Below the pieces are notes generated by a model. It did no database searches and had not been told where the DNA came from. It was given only the letters and a program-made list of their open reading frames with translations. Positions 25,801 through 34,908 of a stretch of DNA of 64,000 nucleotides are shown piece after piece. Position 1 is the first letter of the stretch, and every line of letters begins with the position of its first letter. The position numbers and the translations under genes are program-made. The stretch spans positions 163,982 to 227,981 of the forward strand of contig NZ_WUBS01000010.1 of the NCBI RefSeq assembly GCF_010131535.1, in the 5' to 3' direction. The stretch is from Acerihabitans arboris. GTDB taxonomy: Bacteria; Pseudomonadota; Gammaproteobacteria; Enterobacterales; Enterobacteriaceae.

Positions 25801-25904
25801 CGCCTGTGCGCCGTGTTAGCCCGCCCACGCGCTGGACCCCGGCAGTGAATTAATCACTTACGCCGGGGCGATACCGGGTGCGAAAAAGGCTAAAGGCGCG
25901 AGGG

Positions 25905-26870
25905 TCAGTTGGCCACATTGGCCGCGGCCTTGCCCGCCAGGATGCTGGACAGGCCGTCGCGCAGCAGCGCGGCCATGCGCAGGCGCGTGGCCAGGGTGGC
26001 GCTGCCCAGATGCGGCAGGCCGAATACGTTATCCATTTGCCGGTAGGCGGGATGGATCTCCGGCTCGCCGGCGTAAACGTCAAGGCCGGCGGCGGCCACA
26101 TGACCGTCGTTGAGCGCGGCTATCAGCGCGTTATCGTTAACAATGTCGCCGCGCGAAATGTTCACCACCACCGCGCCCTCGGGCAGCCGGGCCAGCAGGG
26201 CGGCATCCACCAGCCCAAGGGTTTCCGGGGTGGGGGGACAGGCAATGCAAAAATAATCACTGTGCGCGGCCAGCGCGGCGAGCGAGTCGTGATAAATGGC
26301 TTTTTGCTCGGCGGCGGGGGGCAGCCGCAGCCGGTTATGATAATGAATTTCCATGTCAAAACCCCGCGCCCGCCGGGCAATGGCCTGGCCGATGCGGCCC
26401 ATGCCGAAGATCCCCAGGCGCTGGTTCCAGACGTCCTTGCCCAACAGCTGGTCGGGCGCCCATCCGGACCACTCTCCGCCCTTTAACAGGCGCAGCCCCT
26501 CCAGGGCGCGCCGGCTCGCGCCGAGCATCAGCAGCAGGGCGGCGTCGGCGCAGGACTCGCTTAAGACATTCGGGGTATACAACACTTTGATGCCGCGCTT
26601 TTTCGCCGCCGCCAGATCGAGATGATTGGTGCCCACCGAATAGGTGCAGATGGCCTTGACAGAGCGGGGCAGCCTTACAATGGCCTGGCTATCCAGCGGC
26701 ATCGCCAGCGTCACCAGCAGCGCTTCCACATCGGCCATGGCGGACAGCGACGCCAGGGTGCCGGCCAGCGTGTTCTCCGTCGTGTGGCGCAGGGTAAAAT
26801 GCGCGCTTAATAAGGCATGGGCCTGCGCAAACAGCGGGCAGGCCATAAACAGTACCGGTTTATCTGACAT
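25905..26870 (-). CDS. D-isomer-specific 2-hydroxyacid dehydrogenase
   Basis: NAD(P)-dependent 2-ketoacid reductase of 321 residues. The Rossmann motif is LGIFGMGRIGQAIARRARGF, the catalytic Arg is in VNISRGDIV, Glu in AGEPEIHP, and His in LPHLGSAT. Size and motifs match glyoxylate/hydroxypyruvate reductases. The ATG at 26870 has GAGGT upstream and begins the conserved MSDKPVLFMA. Located 121 bases downstream of the aldA-like gene on the same strand, so the two may act together on C2/C3 aldehyde and keto-acid intermediates (aldehyde to acid, keto acid to hydroxy acid). Confidence 0.9.
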   Translation of the reverse strand: MSDKPVLFMACPLFAQAHALLSAHFTLRHTTENTLAGTLASLSAMADVEALLVTLAMPLDSQAIVRLPRSVKAICTYSVGTNHLDLAAAKKRGIKVLYTPNVLSESCADAALLLMLGASRRALEGLRLLKGGEWSGWAPDQLLGKDVWNQRLGIFGMGRIGQAIARRARGFDMEIHYHNRLRLPPAAEQKAIYHDSLAALAAHSDYFCIACPPTPETLGLVDAALLARLPEGAVVVNISRGDIVNDNALIAALNDGHVAAAGLDVYAGEPEIHPAYRQMDNVFGLPHLGSATLATRLRMAALLRDGLSSILAGKAAANVAN

Positions 26871-26990
26871 GGTAACCTCGTCGCTTATCCACAATCCGCC
26901 GCCGCCGGATCCCGCGGCCTGGCAGGCCGCGGACAAGCGCCATTCTACCGCAGGTAAAGAAGCGGGCCAATCACCCGCGATCGCAACGGC

Positions 26991-28433
26991 TTAAGGCTGG
27001 TATTGCAGATAAACCACATGGGTTTGCAGGTACTCTTCCAGCCCGTGGCGCCCGTCGGCGCCGCCGATGCCCGACTTGCGCCAGCCGGCGTGGAAGCCCT
27101 GCATCGCCTCGAAATTTTCCCGGTTAATATAGGTTTCGCCGAACTTCAGCTTGTTGATGGCCATCATGGCGGTATTCAGGTTGCTGGTATAAATCGAGGA
27201 CGTCAGGCCGAACTCGCAGTCGTTGGCCATGCGAACGGCCTCGTCAAGCGTGCGGAAGGTCGTGACCGGCAGCACCGGCCCGAAGGTTTCCTCATGCATG
27301 ATATCCATTTTATGCTGCACATCCACCAGCAGGGTGGGTTGGAAAAAATAGCCCTTGTCGCCGGCGCGATGACCGCCGGTGACCACCCTGGCGCCTTGCG
27401 CCACGGCGTTATCCACTTTGTCCTGCACGCTTTTCAGCGCGGCCGCGTCAATCAGCGGCCCCATGTCCAGATCCTTTTCCCTGGCCGGATCGCCAAAAGT
27501 GATGTGCTTAAAGGCGGCGGTCAGCCGGGCGATAAATTCGTCCTTGATATCTTCCTGTACATACACCCGCTCGGCGCAGTTGCAGACCTGGCCGGTATTG
27601 ATAATGCGGGAATCCACGATCGCCTTGACCGCCAGATCCAAATCGGCGTCGTTCATCACGATGGCCGGCGCCTTGCCGCCCAGTTCCAGCGACACCTTGG
27701 TGATGTTTTTCGCCGCCGCCGCCATGGTCTGTTCGCCCGCCGCCACGCTCCCGGTCAGGCTGACCATGCCGACCTTGGGATTGGCCGCCAGCTCCTGCCC
27801 AACCACCGAGCCGCGGCCGGTCACCAGGTTAAACACGCCGCGGGGCAGGCCCACCTGGTGCACGATGCCGGCAAACGCAATGGCGTTGTTCGGCGTCAGC
27901 TGGCTGGGTTTCACCACGATGGTATTGCCGGTAATAAGCGCGGGCGCCGCCTTGCGCGCCACCAGGAAAAACGGAAAGTTCCAGGGAAGGATACCGGTGG
28001 TCACGCCAATGGCTTTTTTGAAGACAAAAATATTCTCATTGCGCCGGTCGCTTTGTATTATCTCGCCCTCGTAGCGCCGCGCCCATTCGGCCATATAGTC
28101 GAGATAATCAGCGGTAAACAATACCTCGGTCCTGGCCAGGCCCTGGGTTTTTCCCCCTTCGGCCACGATGATATCGGTCAGCTCCTGCTCCCTGGCGCGG
28201 ATGCCCTGGGCAATTTTATGCAGCCATACCCCGCGTTCCTGCGCCGGCAGATCTTCCCAATCATGCTGCGCCCGTTCGGCGGCGTCGATGGCGTTGCGCA
28301 CATCGTCCACATCCGCGTCCGGTATCTGGGAAATGACCTCCTCGGTGGCGGGGTTAAGGACATCGATCCATTTATCGCTATGATTGGAGACAAACTCGCC
28401 GTCGATATACATCTGTTGCTGTTTAATTGCCAT
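26991..28433 (-). CDS. aldA: lactaldehyde/glycolaldehyde dehydrogenase
   Basis: NAD-dependent aldehyde dehydrogenase of 480 residues that is very close to E. coli AldA over its whole length. Shared blocks include MYIDGEFV, AERAQ, FTADYLDYMAEWARRYEGE, GVTTGILPWNFPFFL, the catalytic Glu in LELGGKAPAIVM, the nucleophile in GQVCNCAERVYVQ, EETFGPVLPV and NRENFEAMQGFHAGWRKSG. It oxidises L-lactaldehyde to lactate and glycolaldehyde to glycolate in the cytoplasm. The ATG at 28433 has GGAG about nine bases before. Two CRP-like sites lie 228-285 bases upstream; the E. coli gene is known to be under catabolite control. Confidence 0.93.
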   Translation of the reverse strand: MAIKQQQMYIDGEFVSNHSDKWIDVLNPATEEVISQIPDADVDDVRNAIDAAERAQHDWEDLPAQERGVWLHKIAQGIRAREQELTDIIVAEGGKTQGLARTEVLFTADYLDYMAEWARRYEGEIIQSDRRNENIFVFKKAIGVTTGILPWNFPFFLVARKAAPALITGNTIVVKPSQLTPNNAIAFAGIVHQVGLPRGVFNLVTGRGSVVGQELAANPKVGMVSLTGSVAAGEQTMAAAAKNITKVSLELGGKAPAIVMNDADLDLAVKAIVDSRIINTGQVCNCAERVYVQEDIKDEFIARLTAAFKHITFGDPAREKDLDMGPLIDAAALKSVQDKVDNAVAQGARVVTGGHRAGDKGYFFQPTLLVDVQHKMDIMHEETFGPVLPVTTFRTLDEAVRMANDCEFGLTSSIYTSNLNTAMMAINKLKFGETYINRENFEAMQGFHAGWRKSGIGGADGRHGLEEYLQTHVVYLQYQP

Positions 28434-28660
28434 TGCTGCAACTCCATTAAGAAATTGTAGGGTAATTGTTGCGCATTGGATAAAAGTTTTACTACGGCCA
28501 TGGCGATAAATCAATGGCCCCCTGCGCCATGGGTGACGTCGGCAAAAATATGCGCCAGCAAAATAGGCGGCCCAACTCCCACCTGTTTCAGTATTTTACC
28601 GGCCATACCTTCACCGTGCTGCCAAAAAGATAAAAAACCTGGCAACCATTTCAAGAAGCC

Positions 28661-28676
28661 TGTGATTAATATCACG
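28661..28676. promoter_or_regulatory. CRP-like site 1
   Basis: TGTGA-TTAATA-TCACG matches the CRP consensus TGTGA-N6-TCACA at nine of ten positions. It lies between the aldA-like gene (minus strand, start 28433) and the diguanylate cyclase (plus strand, start 28961), so either could be the target. Confidence 0.55.
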
Positions 28677-28717
28677 AATGTGCCGCGAACGGACGGCGGG
28701 CGGCATTAATTAAAATT

Positions 28718-28733
28718 TATGAGCAATATCACA
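28718..28733. promoter_or_regulatory. CRP-like site 2
   Basis: TATGA-GCAATA-TCACA keeps nine of ten consensus positions of a CRP site. It lies 57 bases right of site 1, a spacing that would place two dimers on nearly the same helix face. Confidence 0.45.
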
Positions 28734-28960
28734 GAAATTTATTGTCTCGTTTTCGCCTGAATATCATGTCCATTCCGCCGGCCAACGATTTTACCCCTGC
28801 CCGCCGATGGGCTGCCGGCATCATCCCCGCTTACGCCATTCGCTGAAATAGCCGCCATCGCCGTAATTTACCTGCAATTACATTGTGTGGTTTTACAGAA
28901 AGTTGCTCAAAGTTTAAGATAAGTAACTGATTAGGCGGCGGGCAATGTAAAACCGTGGTT

Positions 28961-30523
28961 ATGCAAAAAAAACCTTTTTTACACATGGATTTAAGACGAC
29001 TTATCCTGATTCTCGCAGTGATGAGCGCCCTGATCACCCTGGCCAATGGTTTTTTTGCCACCTATCGGGTCCAGCGCCAGCTGCTCATCGACAGCACGCT
29101 GGACGCCAATCGACTGTATGCGGCCAAACTGGCGTCCACCACCGAAATATTCTTTGATACCACCCAACGCCAGCTGGCCTATAGCGCCGCGCTGTTGGCC
29201 AAAGGTTTTGGCGACGACGCGTTCCTGCGGGCGGAGACGCGACGCCTGTTATTGCAAACCAACACCTTTAATTCCGTGGCGGTGGTAAATGCCAACGGCG
29301 TGGTGCTAGCCACCTCGCCCGAAACCATCCGGATGAAGGGCCGTCAGCTCACCACTCCCGGCGCGCTGCAGGCGCTCCAGGACAGGCAGGCCAGGATCAG
29401 CGAACCCTATATCTCCGCCGCCGGCAATCTGGTGATATTTGTGTCCGCGCCAATCCGCGATGATGCCGGCAGCTATCTCGGTTATGTGGGCGGCGCCATC
29501 TACCTGAGGCAAAAAGGCATCCTAAACCAGCTGCTCGGGCAGGATTACCATGACGCGGGGGCGAACACCTTCGTGGTTGATCGGGATAAACATATCCTCT
29601 ATCACCAGAATCCCGCCCGCATCGGCCAGAGCCTGAAGCAGGGGCCGATCGGCGACGCCATCGAATCCCTGGGTAACGGCAGCGTAAGGGAGGATACACC
29701 CTCGGGGGTTAACAGCCTGGTGGGCTACGCGTCCGTGCCCACCGCCGGGTGGGTAATCGTGACCGTGCGCACCACTGATAACACCTTGTTGTCGCTACAG
29801 GGGCTGATGGTAAAAGTATTACATCAGATCACACCGCTGACCCTGCTGACCCTGCTGGCGGTTTGGCTGCTTTCCCGGCTGATTTCCCAACCGCTCGGGC
29901 TGCTGGCGCGTAGCGCCAATGATATGGATCGGGTGGGTATTTCCGACGACATCGAGCGCATTCCATCCTGGTATTTTGAGGTGGCGCAGCTTAAGCGCGC
30001 CATGCTCCTGGGTATCAGCCTGCTGCAAAATAAAATCGGCAAACTCAGGACCGAGGCGCAAACCGATCTGCTGACCGGGCTGTTTAACCGGCGCGGGCTC
30101 TCTTTTGCGCTGGAGTATTGCCGGGCCGGCAAACAGGACCTGGCGGTGGTGGCGCTCGATATCGACAGGTTTAAACGCGTCAATGATACCTATGGGCATC
30201 ATGTGGGCGATGAGGTGATAAGGCTGCTCGCCCAGCAGCTGCGCGCGGGGTCGCGCGACGGCGATATCTTATGCCGCAACGGCGGCGAGGAGTTCCTGAT
30301 GCTGTTGCCCGGCACCGACGGGGAAACGGCCCGCGAGATTGCCGAGCGTCTGCGCGAACGCGTCGCGGCGACGACGTTTCCGGTGGTGGAGCGGATTACC
30401 ATCTCCCTGGGCGTGGCGTTATGGACACCGGCGATGGGTGAAATCGATCGGGCGCTAAAATCGGCCGACGAAGCGCTTTACCGGGCCAAAAAGCAGGGAC
30501 GCGACCAGGTGGTAATGGCCTGA
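28961..30523 (+). CDS. membrane diguanylate cyclase with Cache-type sensor
   Basis: Makes cyclic di-GMP from two GTP. Of 520 residues, about 8-27 form the first membrane helix (LILILAVMSALITLANGF), 30-270 a periplasmic dCache-like sensor, about 283-303 the second helix (TPLTLLTLLAVWLLS), then a HAMP-like linker and the GGDEF domain from about 360. The active-site loop is GGEEF at 441-445 and an allosteric I-site RDGD at 432-435 is spaced five residues before it, so product inhibition should work. The ATG at 28961 is used; a GTG two codons earlier is possible. Upstream lie CRP-like sites. Confidence 0.92.
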   Translation: MQKKPFLHMDLRRLILILAVMSALITLANGFFATYRVQRQLLIDSTLDANRLYAAKLASTTEIFFDTTQRQLAYSAALLAKGFGDDAFLRAETRRLLLQTNTFNSVAVVNANGVVLATSPETIRMKGRQLTTPGALQALQDRQARISEPYISAAGNLVIFVSAPIRDDAGSYLGYVGGAIYLRQKGILNQLLGQDYHDAGANTFVVDRDKHILYHQNPARIGQSLKQGPIGDAIESLGNGSVREDTPSGVNSLVGYASVPTAGWVIVTVRTTDNTLLSLQGLMVKVLHQITPLTLLTLLAVWLLSRLISQPLGLLARSANDMDRVGISDDIERIPSWYFEVAQLKRAMLLGISLLQNKIGKLRTEAQTDLLTGLFNRRGLSFALEYCRAGKQDLAVVALDIDRFKRVNDTYGHHVGDEVIRLLAQQLRAGSRDGDILCRNGGEEFLMLLPGTDGETAREIAERLRERVAATTFPVVERITISLGVALWTPAMGEIDRALKSADEALYRAKKQGRDQVVMA

Positions 30524-30610
30524 TGGCGCCGCGGCGCAGTCTACCGGTCGCCATGCGCGCCTGGCCGCCTGGCGTTTAGCCTGGCCGCCGCGGCCGCCGG
30601 TGGGAAAGGG

Positions 30611-30895
30611 TCAGATCGTTTGCAGGGCGCTGAGCGCTTCGCTGGTCCTGGACGGGGCAAACTCGGTGATGCTGTAGTTGGCCACTTCGGTAAAGGGGTC
30701 TTCCGCCAGGATCTTGTCCAGGTCGGGACGCGCCAGCGTACGGGTCAGTATGATGCCGCCGATGCGCGGCACTTTGCGGCCGGAAGCCACGAAGTCGCCG
30801 GCGGCAAAATATTTCTGCAACCAGGCAAGATGCGCCTCGAGCAGCGCCTCGACTTTTTCGATAGGTTCTTCATAAGTCAAATCAACGATAAACAT
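30611..30895 (-). CDS. YciI-family protein
   Basis: A small 94-residue ferredoxin-like protein (YCII domain). It opens with MFIVDLTYEEP and shows HLAWLQKYFAAGDFVASGRKV and DPFTEVANYSITEF, where the His and Asp form the usual putative active site. AGGAG lies six bases before the ATG at 30895. YciI proteins are small dimers with no firmly known reaction, sometimes cleaving or sequestering small molecules. It sits between two diguanylate cyclase genes but on the opposite strand. Confidence 0.85.
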   Translation of the reverse strand: MFIVDLTYEEPIEKVEALLEAHLAWLQKYFAAGDFVASGRKVPRIGGIILTRTLARPDLDKILAEDPFTEVANYSITEFAPSRTSEALSALQTI

Positions 30896-31054
30896 CTGCA
30901 ACTCCTGCGCGATTTATGATGCGGTAAGGATAAACCTTAACGAAGGCAACCTCCACCGACCGATAGGGCCCGGCCCGGGTTTATGCGCCAACGCGTTTGC
31001 ACTATGATAGGTATATAACAATGTTGCAAGAATGCGACCTCCCAGGGGAACTTG

Positions 31055-32515
31055 ATGAACAACCCGCATTGGTTGAATAAAACACGGGCGATTATTTTAT
31101 TTACCCTGATGCTGCTGACCGCTTTTTTAATCATCAGTTGGAGCAGTTATGAGGTGGCAAGGCAATCCCTGAACGACGAAATTGAAGAAAACACGCTACC
31201 GCTGACCAGCGACAATGTCTATTCCGAGATCCAGCAGGACCTGTTGAAGCCCATATTTATTTCATCCCTGATGGCGCATGACACCTTCGTGCGGGATTGG
31301 GTGTTGGTGGATCGGGAAGAAGATCCCGCGGCGATGATCCGTTACCTGGGCGAAATCGATCGTCGTTTCGATACCCTCTTTTCATTTTTTGCCTCCGACA
31401 AAACCCGCCGCTACTACGATCCCAAACGGGTGCTGGAAACCATCTCCGAACAGGCGGACCGGGACCGCTGGTATTTCCAGATAAAAGCCATGGGGGACGA
31501 CAAAGCCTATGTTATCGACGCCCGACCCGACCCGGAGGACCCTAGCCACCTGGATATTTTTGTTAACCATAAGGTCATGGATTACCAGGGCAATTTTATC
31601 GGTATCACCGGTATCGGCATCTCCGTCCAGAAGGTCAGGGCCCTGATAGAAAAATACGAGCGCCGTTATAATCGCGCCATCTATTTTATAGATAAAACCG
31701 GCGCGGTGGTCTTGCACGGGACAACGTTTAAACGGCCGCTGCAAATCCGGTTGCAGCCGGGCCTAAGCCAGCTGGCCACGTCGATTCTTACCGTGCCGGG
31801 CGGGAGTTACCAATATGATGATCGGGGCAGGAAGGTGCTGCTTAATACGCGGCTGATCCCCGAGTTTGACTGGTACTTAATGGTTGAACAAAGCGAACAT
31901 CCGCTGCAGCGGGTCCTGTTCAGGACGTTAATCAAGAACCTTGGCATCGGTATTGGCGTCAGCGCGCTGTTTCTCCTGCTTTTATGGCTGACCATCGGCG
32001 GGTACCAGCGCCGGCTGGAATATATGGCCACGACCGATAAGCTGACCGGCATCATGAACCGGCAGGCGTTTGAATACCGTTTCCAACGCCTGCGCGGTCA
32101 GAACCTAGACGAAAACGGCCTGCTTTCCATGGCGATCATTGATATTGACCATTTCAAACACATCAACGATCGTTATGGACATGGCGCCGGCGACCGGGTT
32201 ATCCAGCACATTGCCCATTTAATCCAGGCCACCCTGCGGCGCTCCGATTCCGTATGCCGCTGGGGGGGCGATGAATTTTTGGTGCTGTTGAAAGGTTGTC
32301 GCGGCGATGAGGCGCTGGCGCGCATGGAAACCCTGGCCCGGGTTATCGAGCAGACGGAAGTGAGTACCGATCGTGCGGTGATAAAGGTCACGGTCAGCTG
32401 CGGCGTAGCGGAGCACCGGGGGATGGAAAACCTGGATGCCCTGATCGATCGCGCCGATATCGTTTTATACCAGGCTAAACAAGCGGGACGCAACCAGGCT
32501 AAAATGCGCGATTAG
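31055..32515 (+). CDS. membrane diguanylate cyclase, second copy
   Basis: A 486-residue GGDEF protein. The first helix is about residues 12-30 (IILFTLMLLTAFLIISWS), followed by a periplasmic sensor of about 250 residues with the Cache-like segments YFQIKAMGDDKAYVIDAR and GNFIGITGIGISV, a second helix (IGIGVSALFLLLLWLTIGG) and the catalytic domain. Active-site loop GGDEF is at 404-408 and the I-site RRSD at 395-398, both intact. AGGGGA precedes the ATG at 31055. It is not a recent duplicate of the cyclase at 28961: the sensor parts differ, suggesting two different signals feeding cyclic di-GMP. Confidence 0.92.
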   Translation: MNNPHWLNKTRAIILFTLMLLTAFLIISWSSYEVARQSLNDEIEENTLPLTSDNVYSEIQQDLLKPIFISSLMAHDTFVRDWVLVDREEDPAAMIRYLGEIDRRFDTLFSFFASDKTRRYYDPKRVLETISEQADRDRWYFQIKAMGDDKAYVIDARPDPEDPSHLDIFVNHKVMDYQGNFIGITGIGISVQKVRALIEKYERRYNRAIYFIDKTGAVVLHGTTFKRPLQIRLQPGLSQLATSILTVPGGSYQYDDRGRKVLLNTRLIPEFDWYLMVEQSEHPLQRVLFRTLIKNLGIGIGVSALFLLLLWLTIGGYQRRLEYMATTDKLTGIMNRQAFEYRFQRLRGQNLDENGLLSMAIIDIDHFKHINDRYGHGAGDRVIQHIAHLIQATLRRSDSVCRWGGDEFLVLLKGCRGDEALARMETLARVIEQTEVSTDRAVIKVTVSCGVAEHRGMENLDALIDRADIVLYQAKQAGRNQAKMRD

Positions 32516-32870
32516 CGAACGCGTCGGTTTGCGTTTGCCGGCGCGAAAATAAATTCCATACCACCGACATTTATAAATAGAGTGGCCGATATTGAATATA
32601 TCTATAAACAGGCCTGAACAATCGCCTGCAATAATAACGTTGTATTATTAAATTTATTTAATGTTTGGCATGTTTGCCTGCAAATAGAATGAACCGGTGC
32701 GATTGATTTATTATTCGCCGCCCGGCTAAAGTTTTATTCTTCCATGCCGATCAATAACCTATAGCACAAAGGCATGGAAGCCTGCTTCTCTTTCCGGTCC
32801 TCACTGCAAATGTACCGCTAATTTCCAGCAATCTCATCACGGTTTATCTATTTATCTAAGAGTAAGGAAA
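32516..32870. other. AT-rich intergenic region
   Basis: These 355 bases hold no credible gene. They carry the likely promoter of the chemoreceptor-like gene; TAAGGAAA directly precedes its ATG. Confidence 0.4.
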
Positions 32871-33491
32871 ATGAAAACAATGGCGCCTTCACAGCAGCAG
32901 AAAAAAAACCGTTTTTTATGCGACCAGCGTTTCGTGAATAATATTTTCGGCAATTCGAAGAAAATTACCGAGATGACGTCGGTGATTAACAGCATTGCCT
33001 TCCAGACCACTATCCTGGCGCTAAACGCGGCGGTGAAGGCGGCGCGGGCCGGCGAAATGGGGCTGGGGTTCGCGGAGATTGCCTGTGAGGTAAGAGACCT
33101 GGCCCGGCATAGCGGACAGGCGGCGAAAGAGATTGCCAGCCTGGTGAACGAATCGGTGGAACTGGTGGGCAACGGTTCGATATTGGTCGACCGCGCGGGC
33201 CAAACCATGAAGGAGATGGCGGCGTCGGTTATCAGCGTGACGGATACCATCGGGGAAATCGCCTCGGCGTCCGATGGGCCGGTTTACGGCATCGGCCGGC
33301 CCGGCAAGGCTATTAACGAAATGGAAACCCCGATCCGGCAAAATGCCGCGTTGGTGCGGGAAGCCGGCGCAACCGCCGCATCGCTGGAAGAACAGGCTTC
33401 ACTGTTGATTAACGTGGTCTCGATATTTCGCATATCCCAAACGCTGGCCGCCGGCGGCGTGCAAAACGTATTGGCTCAGGGCGGGCGATAG
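32871..33491 (+). pseudogene. chemoreceptor (MCP) signalling-domain remnant
   Basis: A 206-residue frame that matches only the cytoplasmic tip and C-terminal half of a methyl-accepting chemotaxis protein. The hairpin tip IAFQTTILALNAAVKAARAGEMGLGFAEIACEVRDLARHS (in pieces: FQTTILALNAAV, ARAGE, EVRDLA) corresponds to the CheA/CheW contact region but with unusual changes (NAAVEAARAGE has become NAAVKAARAGE, and ACEVRDL). Ligand-binding domain, both membrane helices and HAMP are absent. The segment SDGPVYGIGRPG departs from the usual SDEQSRGIDQVG. A strong ribosome site is present, so a soluble product might still be made, but a decaying gene is most likely. Confidence 0.65.
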
Positions 33492-33565
33492 CGGGCCGCC
33501 ATGCCGTAAACATCCGTATCTGTCTGCATTCGAGGTCAAGCCGCGGCTGACGCGTGGTTCGCTCC

Positions 33566-33625
33566 TCAGTTGAACAGGCTGTGTATAAGCTTCAGGAGTT
33601 CACTGATAAACTCTAATGTCGGCAT
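33566..33625 (-). CDS. possible 19-residue amphipathic peptide
   Basis: On the minus strand an ATG at 33625 opens MPTLEFISELLKLIHSLFN and then a stop. AGGA lies eight bases before. The leucine/isoleucine/phenylalanine spacing would make one face of a helix hydrophobic, as in small membrane-active type I toxins such as TisB, but I recognise no family and see no antisense RNA gene with certainty. Confidence 0.3.
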   Translation of the reverse strand: MPTLEFISELLKLIHSLFN

Positions 33626-33901
33626 GGCGTTATCCTCGATTCGGCGCTGGCGCGGTGTCTTGATTCCGGCGGCGTTGTGCTATCCCCCCGGCAGCAACGG
33701 TACATTATTAAACATAAAAACTTTCCCTTCAATCCGCGCATCTCATATCAGGGTAAAATAAAGTTGTGTTAAGCCGTGCCCCGTCTAAACTAATAAGGCA
33801 CGTAGGATAAAGGTGCCTGTGGTTAATGTCGGTAATTAGCAGACAACGGCACTTTGTATATTTCTTACCATATTATCATTATCCAATCAGTTGGAGCCAA
33901 A

Positions 33902-34048
33902 ATGAGCAAATATCATGAAGGTAAGAGAACGTTTGCCCCGTCAAAGGACAAACCGTCTGAAAAAGTGAAGTCGCCTCCCAAAGCCAAAAGTGACGACAAA
34001 GATAAAAAAGACGATAAGGCCAAAGGAAAAAGCAGTACCAAAAAATAA
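33902..34048 (+). CDS. lysine-rich microprotein, 48 residues
   Basis: A tiny hydrophilic protein (MSKYHEGKRTFAPSKDK...) in which about half the residues are Lys, Asp or Ser, ending in KGKSSTKK. It is almost certainly disordered and very basic. GGAG stands a few bases before the ATG and a strong terminator follows 33 bases after the stop, so it looks like a stand-alone expressed gene. No family is recognised; nucleic-acid or polyanion binding would suit the composition. Confidence 0.65.
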   Translation: MSKYHEGKRTFAPSKDKPSEKVKSPPKAKSDDKDKKDDKAKGKSSTKK

Positions 34049-34081
34049 TGACGCCGGCAGGCAACCCTGTTAGCCAAAGCC

Positions 34082-34123
34082 CATGGGCTGCTGATGCTCG
34101 ACGTCAGCAGCCCATGTTTTTTT
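34082..34123 (+). terminator. strong intrinsic terminator
   Basis: A perfect 13-bp stem CATGGGCTGCTGA / TCAGCAGCCCATG (34082-34094 with 34104-34116), nine-base loop, then seven T. It ends the lysine-rich microprotein transcript. Confidence 0.92.
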
Positions 34124-34336
34124 ACCCGAGGGATAATAAGGGCTGATACAATAATGTAGTTGGCGCTATTCGCTGGCTGGCGGTTATATTTAAAACAAAA
34201 GCTGGCGCCGTGACGGCGGGCATAATGATAAATGCGCAACTACAAGACGCCGCCGGCGCCCTGGCCAAAAAATTAAGACAAAATAAGCTCAAGCCTCTTT
34301 GGCCGGCATGGCGGAATTGCTGGAGACGTAACCGGT

Positions 34337-34891
34337 TCACCGCAGGGAGCGCACCACCCGGCAAGGGTTACCGCAGGCCACCACGTTGGCGGGGATTGGG
34401 CGCGTCACCACGCTGCCGGCGCCGATGGTGGTATTGTCGCCAATGGCGACGCCGGGCAGGATAACGCAGCCGCCGGCAATCCACACATTATCGCCAAGCG
34501 TTACCGGCTCGGCCCAGCCGATATGCTGGCCGCGCTCCAGCGGATCGAGGGGATGGTGGGCGGTGTAGAGCTGGACCTCCGGACCGATAAACACATGGTT
34601 CCCTATGGTTACCGGCGCGCAGTCCAGCAGGACAAAGTTAAAATTGATAAACACATGGCTGCCAAGCGTGGTGTTCAGGCCGTAATCAATCCGCAGGTTC
34701 TTCTCGATATGCACATCATCGCCGACCCGGGCGAAAATCTCCCGCAGCAACGCCTGCTGCCGGGCGGTTTCCCGGTGGCCGAGGGCATTGTATCGATCGA
34801 CGTTATCCCTCACGGCGTGCCGTATTTCAACCAGTTCCGGATCGTTGATAAAATAGCGCTCGCCCCGCCGCATCTTATCCAGTTCGCTCAT
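34337..34891 (-). CDS. sugar O-acetyltransferase (maltose/galactoside type)
   Basis: Left-handed beta-helix acetyltransferase of 184 residues (Maa/LacA/NodL group) that moves acetyl from acetyl-CoA to a sugar hydroxyl. The N-terminal helical cap is ELDKMRRGERYFINDPEL, the hexapeptide repeats include LGSHVFINFNFVLLD and IGNHVFIGPEVQ, the catalytic histidine is in YTAHHPLDP, and the CoA end is GAGSVVTRPIPANVVACGNPCRVVR. It lies 17 bases downstream of a LysR gene in the same direction and may be cotranscribed with it. Confidence 0.9.
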   Translation of the reverse strand: MSELDKMRRGERYFINDPELVEIRHAVRDNVDRYNALGHRETARQQALLREIFARVGDDVHIEKNLRIDYGLNTTLGSHVFINFNFVLLDCAPVTIGNHVFIGPEVQLYTAHHPLDPLERGQHIGWAEPVTLGDNVWIAGGCVILPGVAIGDNTTIGAGSVVTRPIPANVVACGNPCRVVRSLR

Positions 34892-34908
34892 GTTATTGCC
34901 GCCTCCTG

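Noticed and set aside
27003..28460. A 485-residue plus-strand frame opposite aldA
   Set aside because: The minus strand encodes a near-complete AldA match; the opposite frame is histidine- and glycine-rich shadow sequence typical of high-GC antisense frames.
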